Origin: Eudromia elegans
Lineage: Eukaryota; Chordata; Aves; Tinamiformes; Tinamidae
Direction of reading: 5' to 3'
Length of the DNA stretch: 64,000 bases
Assembly (NCBI GenBank): GCA_003342815.1
Contig: PTEX01000205.1
Coordinates: 950,252-1,014,251 of the forward strand
Shown: positions 60,601 to 64,000 of the stretch, piece by piece
Numbering within the stretch: position 1 is the first letter of the stretch
How the letters are laid out: every line of letters begins with the position of its first letter
Program-made: the position numbers and the translations under genes
The notes under the pieces: generated by a model
Told to the model about the DNA's origin: nothing
Database searches by the model: none
The model's input: the letters and a program-made list of their open reading frames with translations, nothing else

Positions 60601-61160
60601 CTGGGACAGATGGGGAAAGCCCCAAAGGAAGAAAAGAATCAATAGTTGTGATTTAATCCATCGGTGAAAGGGGGGAATTAAGTAAAATCTTTAAAATAGG
60701 GAATTTGTAAAAGATCTTTTGATAGTACCTAGAGCTGAAAATAATTTATCGGGTGATTGCTGTTGAAATTTTAGTGGCATTTGGACTTAGGGAAGCATAT
60801 TTTTGACACGTTTTGCTAGATATGAAGCAATTTTCCTGCTGTTATTTTTGATATTCTCTAGACAATGGATAATTTAATTCAAACAAATTTCTCTGAGACG
60901 ACAAAAACGTAAAGCATAACAAGGTGACGGCAAGGTAAGCTTCAGCTGCTGATGTTAATAATGCAAAAACTAATGGGACATTAATATTAATAATCGCAGA
61001 AGTTGATGCAAAGTAACGTTTGCCTTAAACTGTTATAAAAGTCAAGCGCACGTAGAGCCGTCCATATCACTCATTTGCTGAAAGAAAAGGAAAGGAAAAA
61101 CCGCTCCGCAAAATGCACCCATAATGAAAGAAGGGACCAATTAGGGTTGGATTAACATTC
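60601..61160. promoter_or_regulatory. Candidate conserved noncoding element
   Basis: Repeat-free block with GACATTAATATTAATAATCG, GTCAAGCGCACGTAGAGCCG and ACCAATTAGGGTTGGATTAA. Densely packed homeodomain cores and CpGs suggest constraint. No open frame of 60 codons or more occurs between 60567 and 61264. Confidence 0.42.
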
Positions 61161-61560
61161 ATGGTTATTTACAGTTGTTTTTGTACTTGTTCTTGTGCTC
61201 TGACTTCCTAAAATTTCACAACCCAAAGATTTAGAAAAATGGGGTTGTTTAGACGCGAGGTGCAATGAAGTGGCTGCGGCCATTGTGCAGACACCACCTC
61301 TCTCATTATACCCTCTCAATCAACACTCGGCACACAGGAAACCGCAATAAAGCCCATCTGCCACGGTTAATCTGCAGGCAAACCCACACCCATGTCTGTG
61401 CCCGTTACTCTCCAGCCTTATTATTCTCGGATCCAAAGCTTCATAAGGGATCAGCCAAAGTCCATTAAAGTAAATAATAGCTAGAAATGACAGGCTTAGC
61501 AAGGATTGGGAGGAAGTTGAAGACCAATCTGAGCTGTGAGCTCTGATTAATAGAGAAAAG
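61161..61560. promoter_or_regulatory. Candidate conserved noncoding element
   Basis: CCATTGTGCAGACACCACC, CAATCAACACTCGGCACACA, GCCACGGTTAATCTGCAGG and AAAGTCCATTAAAGTAAATA are consistent with deeply conserved enhancer sequence. Overlapping frames on both strands (61265-61468 and 61320-61502) are short. Confidence 0.42.
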
Positions 61561-61935
61561 CATTAGGAGAAAAGGGGAGAAAAATGACCTCAGCCTGCTC
61601 CAAAGAATTCCTGAACCTTGGTTGTTAGGGCAAGTGCTACCATCTGAGACGTTAGTGATCCTTGAATTTCCTTCACTTTGATGCAGCTCAAATGGGAAAA
61701 TTTTGAAGGTTCAGCAAGGCCCCAGACCTCAGCTGGAAAGCCGTCTGGAGTCAACCCTGTCAAAATTCTCTTGTGGAAAAGAAAGCCTTTATTAGCTAGA
61801 TTGCAACAAAAAACCCACGGCCTCTAATAAGAAGAGAATGCGTGCTATAGATTGCATATACATTAATTATTACAGGGTACTTAATTGTTCTCGAATGTAC
61901 GCAAATGTGTGCAAAAAAAAAATCTTTTAAAATAC
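61561..61935. promoter_or_regulatory. Candidate conserved noncoding element
   Basis: TTCCTTCACTTTGATGCAGC, GCCTTTATTAGCTAGATTGC, ACCCACGGCCTCTAATAAG and ACATTAATTATTACAGGG are closely packed. No repeats and no credible open frame. Confidence 0.42.
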
Positions 61936-62030
61936 CATGCAGAGTTTTTTTAAAAAAAAAAAAGAAAAAAGGAAAAAGAAAGAAAAACTCTCTTCTCTTT
62001 CTACCTCCTCCTATTTTTCTTTGTTCAACT
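61936..62030. repeat. Poly-purine then poly-pyrimidine low-complexity tract
   Basis: A run of A and G (about 61952-61988) is followed by a C/T-rich stretch. The two halves are partly complementary and could pair. Simple sequence only. Confidence 0.8.
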
Positions 62031-62214
62031 TCATTTTTAATAGAACGTGCAGTTCATTGACAAATGATAGAATTGCCCTGCTTCAGAGCATTGGTAGATA
62101 ACACTGATGCTTGCAAGGGCGTTGCATGTAATGTTTGCTCTCCATTATCTCAGCTGTGTGTTGTACATGAACAGACTATAAAGAAACCAACACCAAATGA
62201 ACCCTGCCAAAGGA
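62031..62214. promoter_or_regulatory. Candidate conserved noncoding element
   Basis: GTGCAGTTCATTGACAAATG, GGGCGTTGCATGTAATG and CTCCATTATCTCAGCTG in repeat-free DNA. Short and motif-dense. Confidence 0.33.
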
Positions 62215-62260
62215 TTCTTTCTGTCTTTCTTTCTTTTTTTTTTCTCCCCTTCTTTTTACT
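62215..62260. repeat. Pyrimidine-rich low-complexity tract
   Basis: CTTTCTGTCTTTCTTTC-type run of T with scattered C. Microsatellite-like. Confidence 0.85.
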
Positions 62261-62870
62261 GTTCCGTTGCAGCGCTAAGGAAAATTAATCTTGTAAAAAA
62301 CAGAAACCTGGGCAGTTTGAAAATATTTTCTGCTATTTCTTTGCACAAATTACATACCTCTTCTCCAAGTGTCGGGGGGGAATATGATTTATTTTAATTG
62401 CTAGGGAGCACGAGTAGTTGTTTACTATTCATTCTTGTATTGCTTTTAGAAAGTCTACTGTGCAATAGAGATAGCGTGTGTTTCATCTCTGCAACTTTGT
62501 CTGAACAAAACCCTGGCAATAAAAACCTGCAACTGATTTTAGATCTAGCTAAGGAATCAGTATTGGGCTGTTCAGTATTGTTTGACGATCCAAACAAACT
62601 CTTCAGGAACATCTGGTGCAGCTGTATAGGTGTCTCTCTGTCTCTGGTGATTTTTTGGGGAGTTATTAATGATCTGAGGGAGGGTTTCCTGGCAGGGCAG
62701 CTCATGCGACGATACGTTTCTTCTGAAAGTTCGTGTAACAGCGCACAGTTTTCCTAAATAAGATGGAGAGGACGATGGTTGAAATGGCGACGGTACCATC
62801 ATATTGCTGATAACTTGGCTGAGGCTCTGTTCCTGTGTACGTGATGCAATTTTCATATTTTCATCTTAAG
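62261..62870. other. Stop-poor gene-free block
   Basis: A 119-codon plus frame (62398-62757) and minus frames of 103 codons (62394-62705) and 94 codons (62572-62856) share the same bases. Three long frames on two strands imply a local lack of stops more than a real gene. No domain recognised, no paired splice sites. The block could be a conserved element. Confidence 0.35.
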
Positions 62871-63867
62871 CAGAACCAGAAATGGCAATTATGAAAAGAC
62901 GAAATAGATACCACCAACAGCTGTAATTGCTAGCTGCACTGCTCAAGGATGGGCAAAAGACGTTGTAAATCAATATAAAGATCTCTACATATGCAGGTCT
63001 CCCAACAAGAACATCATATAACATCATTATAAGCAAATCCTAATAAAATTTGGACAGTTATTCCAAAGAATGCAAGATAAACTTGTGTGTGTGAAGCTAA
63101 CTAGTCTGCTGCAGTTTCAGACGGTGTCTTAAGAGAAAATAAATGCTTGTCTGTATGAAGTAGGAGGGTATTTCCATACAAAAGAACATATGTTTTTAGG
63201 AAATATGTTTTTAGGAAAAGCAATTTTATTTTATTTTATTTTTTTTTTAAGGTGGGAGTAGACATTGCTGGTTTTACTGATAAGAATTCCATCCTTTTTC
63301 TCTTGATTGGGAAGAAACCGTAAGATGGAGAAGGAGGAAGTGGGAGTGGAAGGTTTTGCTTGAAACTTTGGGCCTAAATGCTTAATCTGTGTGCTTTAGG
63401 AAACCGTTCCGTAGTGCAAATTAGAAATGTCCCAGGGTTAAAGAAAGTGTACAAGATTTTCAGACAATGGAAGCAAATACTATCATGACGTGGCGTCTGT
63501 GTACAGATTTGTAGCGACTAAACGAAATGTGAAAATGTAGAAAACAAGCACTGAATATTCAAGTCGCAAAAATAACAGAGAAAAGCAATAAACAAGCTGA
63601 ATATGGAAGGCAGAAGGAAGCAAAATGTTTTGTGTAATGACTTTATATAGGAACAACTTTCCTTTTTATTAAAAGGAACAAATAAAGCCTCCTTAGGCTA
63701 TTTTTTTTTCTTTTTTTAACATAACAATGCTGTGATTACAAGATATTATAAAGGAAACCTACATGTAAAGCCTTGACATCAGCTGCAATGTTTTCATATG
63801 ATTTTATACCACTGTTAACTCTTCTGTTTAATGAAAACCAGAATGAACCCAGCACCTCTTGGCATAC
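62871..63867. other. Gene-free segment
   Basis: AT-rich. ATATGTTTTTAGGAA is duplicated in tandem at 63188-63202 and 63203-63217, and a TTTTA-type run lies at 63222-63249. A T-rich run lies near 63700-63717. No gene recognised. Confidence 0.55.
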
Positions 63868-63953
63868 CCGTGGTGTAGTCCGCAATGGTCGTCTTGGCGT
63901 GAGCATCTTCAGGGCAATCAAATCCAGTCCCCTGCACGCGTCTTTTACAAATC
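63868..63953 (-). other. Exon-like, CpG-rich segment on the minus strand
   Basis: On the minus strand an acceptor CCTTCACTTGCAG precedes 86 bases that end at a donor-like CACGG|GTATGC. Two of three frames are open right through; one contains GTGFDCPEDAHAKTTIADY, which reads like ordinary protein but which I cannot place in a family. CpGs (GACGCG, ACGCC, GACGACC, TTGCGGAC, CACGG) are unusually well kept for this window. A coding or alternative exon of a gene running leftward is possible; a conserved noncoding block is the alternative. The acceptor tract is weak. Confidence 0.25.
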
Positions 63954-64000
63954 CTGCAAGTGAAGGATCGTGCAACATTTCACAGGTATCTCAATGAGTT
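63954..64000. other. Window end, no separate feature
   Basis: Contains the acceptor-like sequence for the minus-strand candidate exon; nothing else seen. Confidence 0.4.

Noticed and set aside
1-64000. CRISPR array, operon, phage or other prokaryotic system
   Set aside because: No regularly spaced repeats, no dense gene order, no Shine-Dalgarno-led genes. CR1 and MIR-like repeats place the DNA in an amniote.
1-64000. tRNA, rRNA or snRNA genes
   Set aside because: No cloverleaf with A and B boxes, rRNA core or Sm-site context was recognised on reading; a covariance-model scan would be decisive.

Overview
This is nuclear DNA from an amniote, most likely a bird. The firmest sequence evidence is a CR1 LINE 3' end at about 22035-22215, which closes with the octamer-type terminus attctatga typical of CR1, and an older CR1 reverse-transcriptase fragment at about 838-1240. 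Other repeats look short and strongly decayed (MIR-like pieces, DNA-transposon-like inverted repeats). There are no Alu, L1 or B1 elements. A sparse, old repeat landscape dominated by CR1 fits a bird better than a mammal, turtle or crocodilian. I cannot name the species or locus.

I found no protein-coding gene I can support. Open reading frames are short (none above 158 codons), lie on both strands, overlap one another and match no family I recognise. The window therefore reads as intergenic or long-intron DNA. Several segments do have paired splice-site-like signals: 1347-1457, 3304-3385, 14968-15124, 29944-30038 and, on the minus strand, 63868-63953. An acceptor with an exceptional pyrimidine tract sits at 23530. 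These could be exons of a long noncoding RNA or of a gene with large introns, but none is proven.

Layout. 1-3.4 kb: CR1 remnants, then an exon-like segment and an unclassified old repeat-like stretch. 3.4-9 kb: AT-rich DNA with little structure. 9.06-13 kb: several blocks that look like conserved noncoding elements, with homeodomain-type TAAT cores, retained CpGs and no repeats. 13-16 kb: decayed short repeats and a well-bounded exon-like segment. 16.4-20 kb: further regulatory-looking blocks and a good CTCF-like site at 19637. 21.5-22.3 kb: a repeat cluster (Tigger-like piece, CR1 3' end, a small tandem repeat). 23.4-30 kb: mostly featureless except for two strong acceptors. 31.5-35.4 kb, 41.4-41.6 kb and 43.2-43.4 kb: more candidate conserved blocks. 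45.9-46.1 kb: two inverted repeats. 46.8-52.6 kb: homopolymer, MITE-like element and MIR-like pieces. 54.6-57.2 kb: AT-rich candidate elements. 60-62.9 kb: the densest run of regulatory-looking sequence. 63.87-63.95 kb: a CpG-rich exon-like block on the minus strand.

The best overall reading is a bird gene desert or giant intron that may hold long-range developmental enhancers. That is inferred from the look of the sequence; I had no alignment. I saw no CRISPR array, operon, phage, toxin, tRNA or rRNA gene, and no new multi-gene system.
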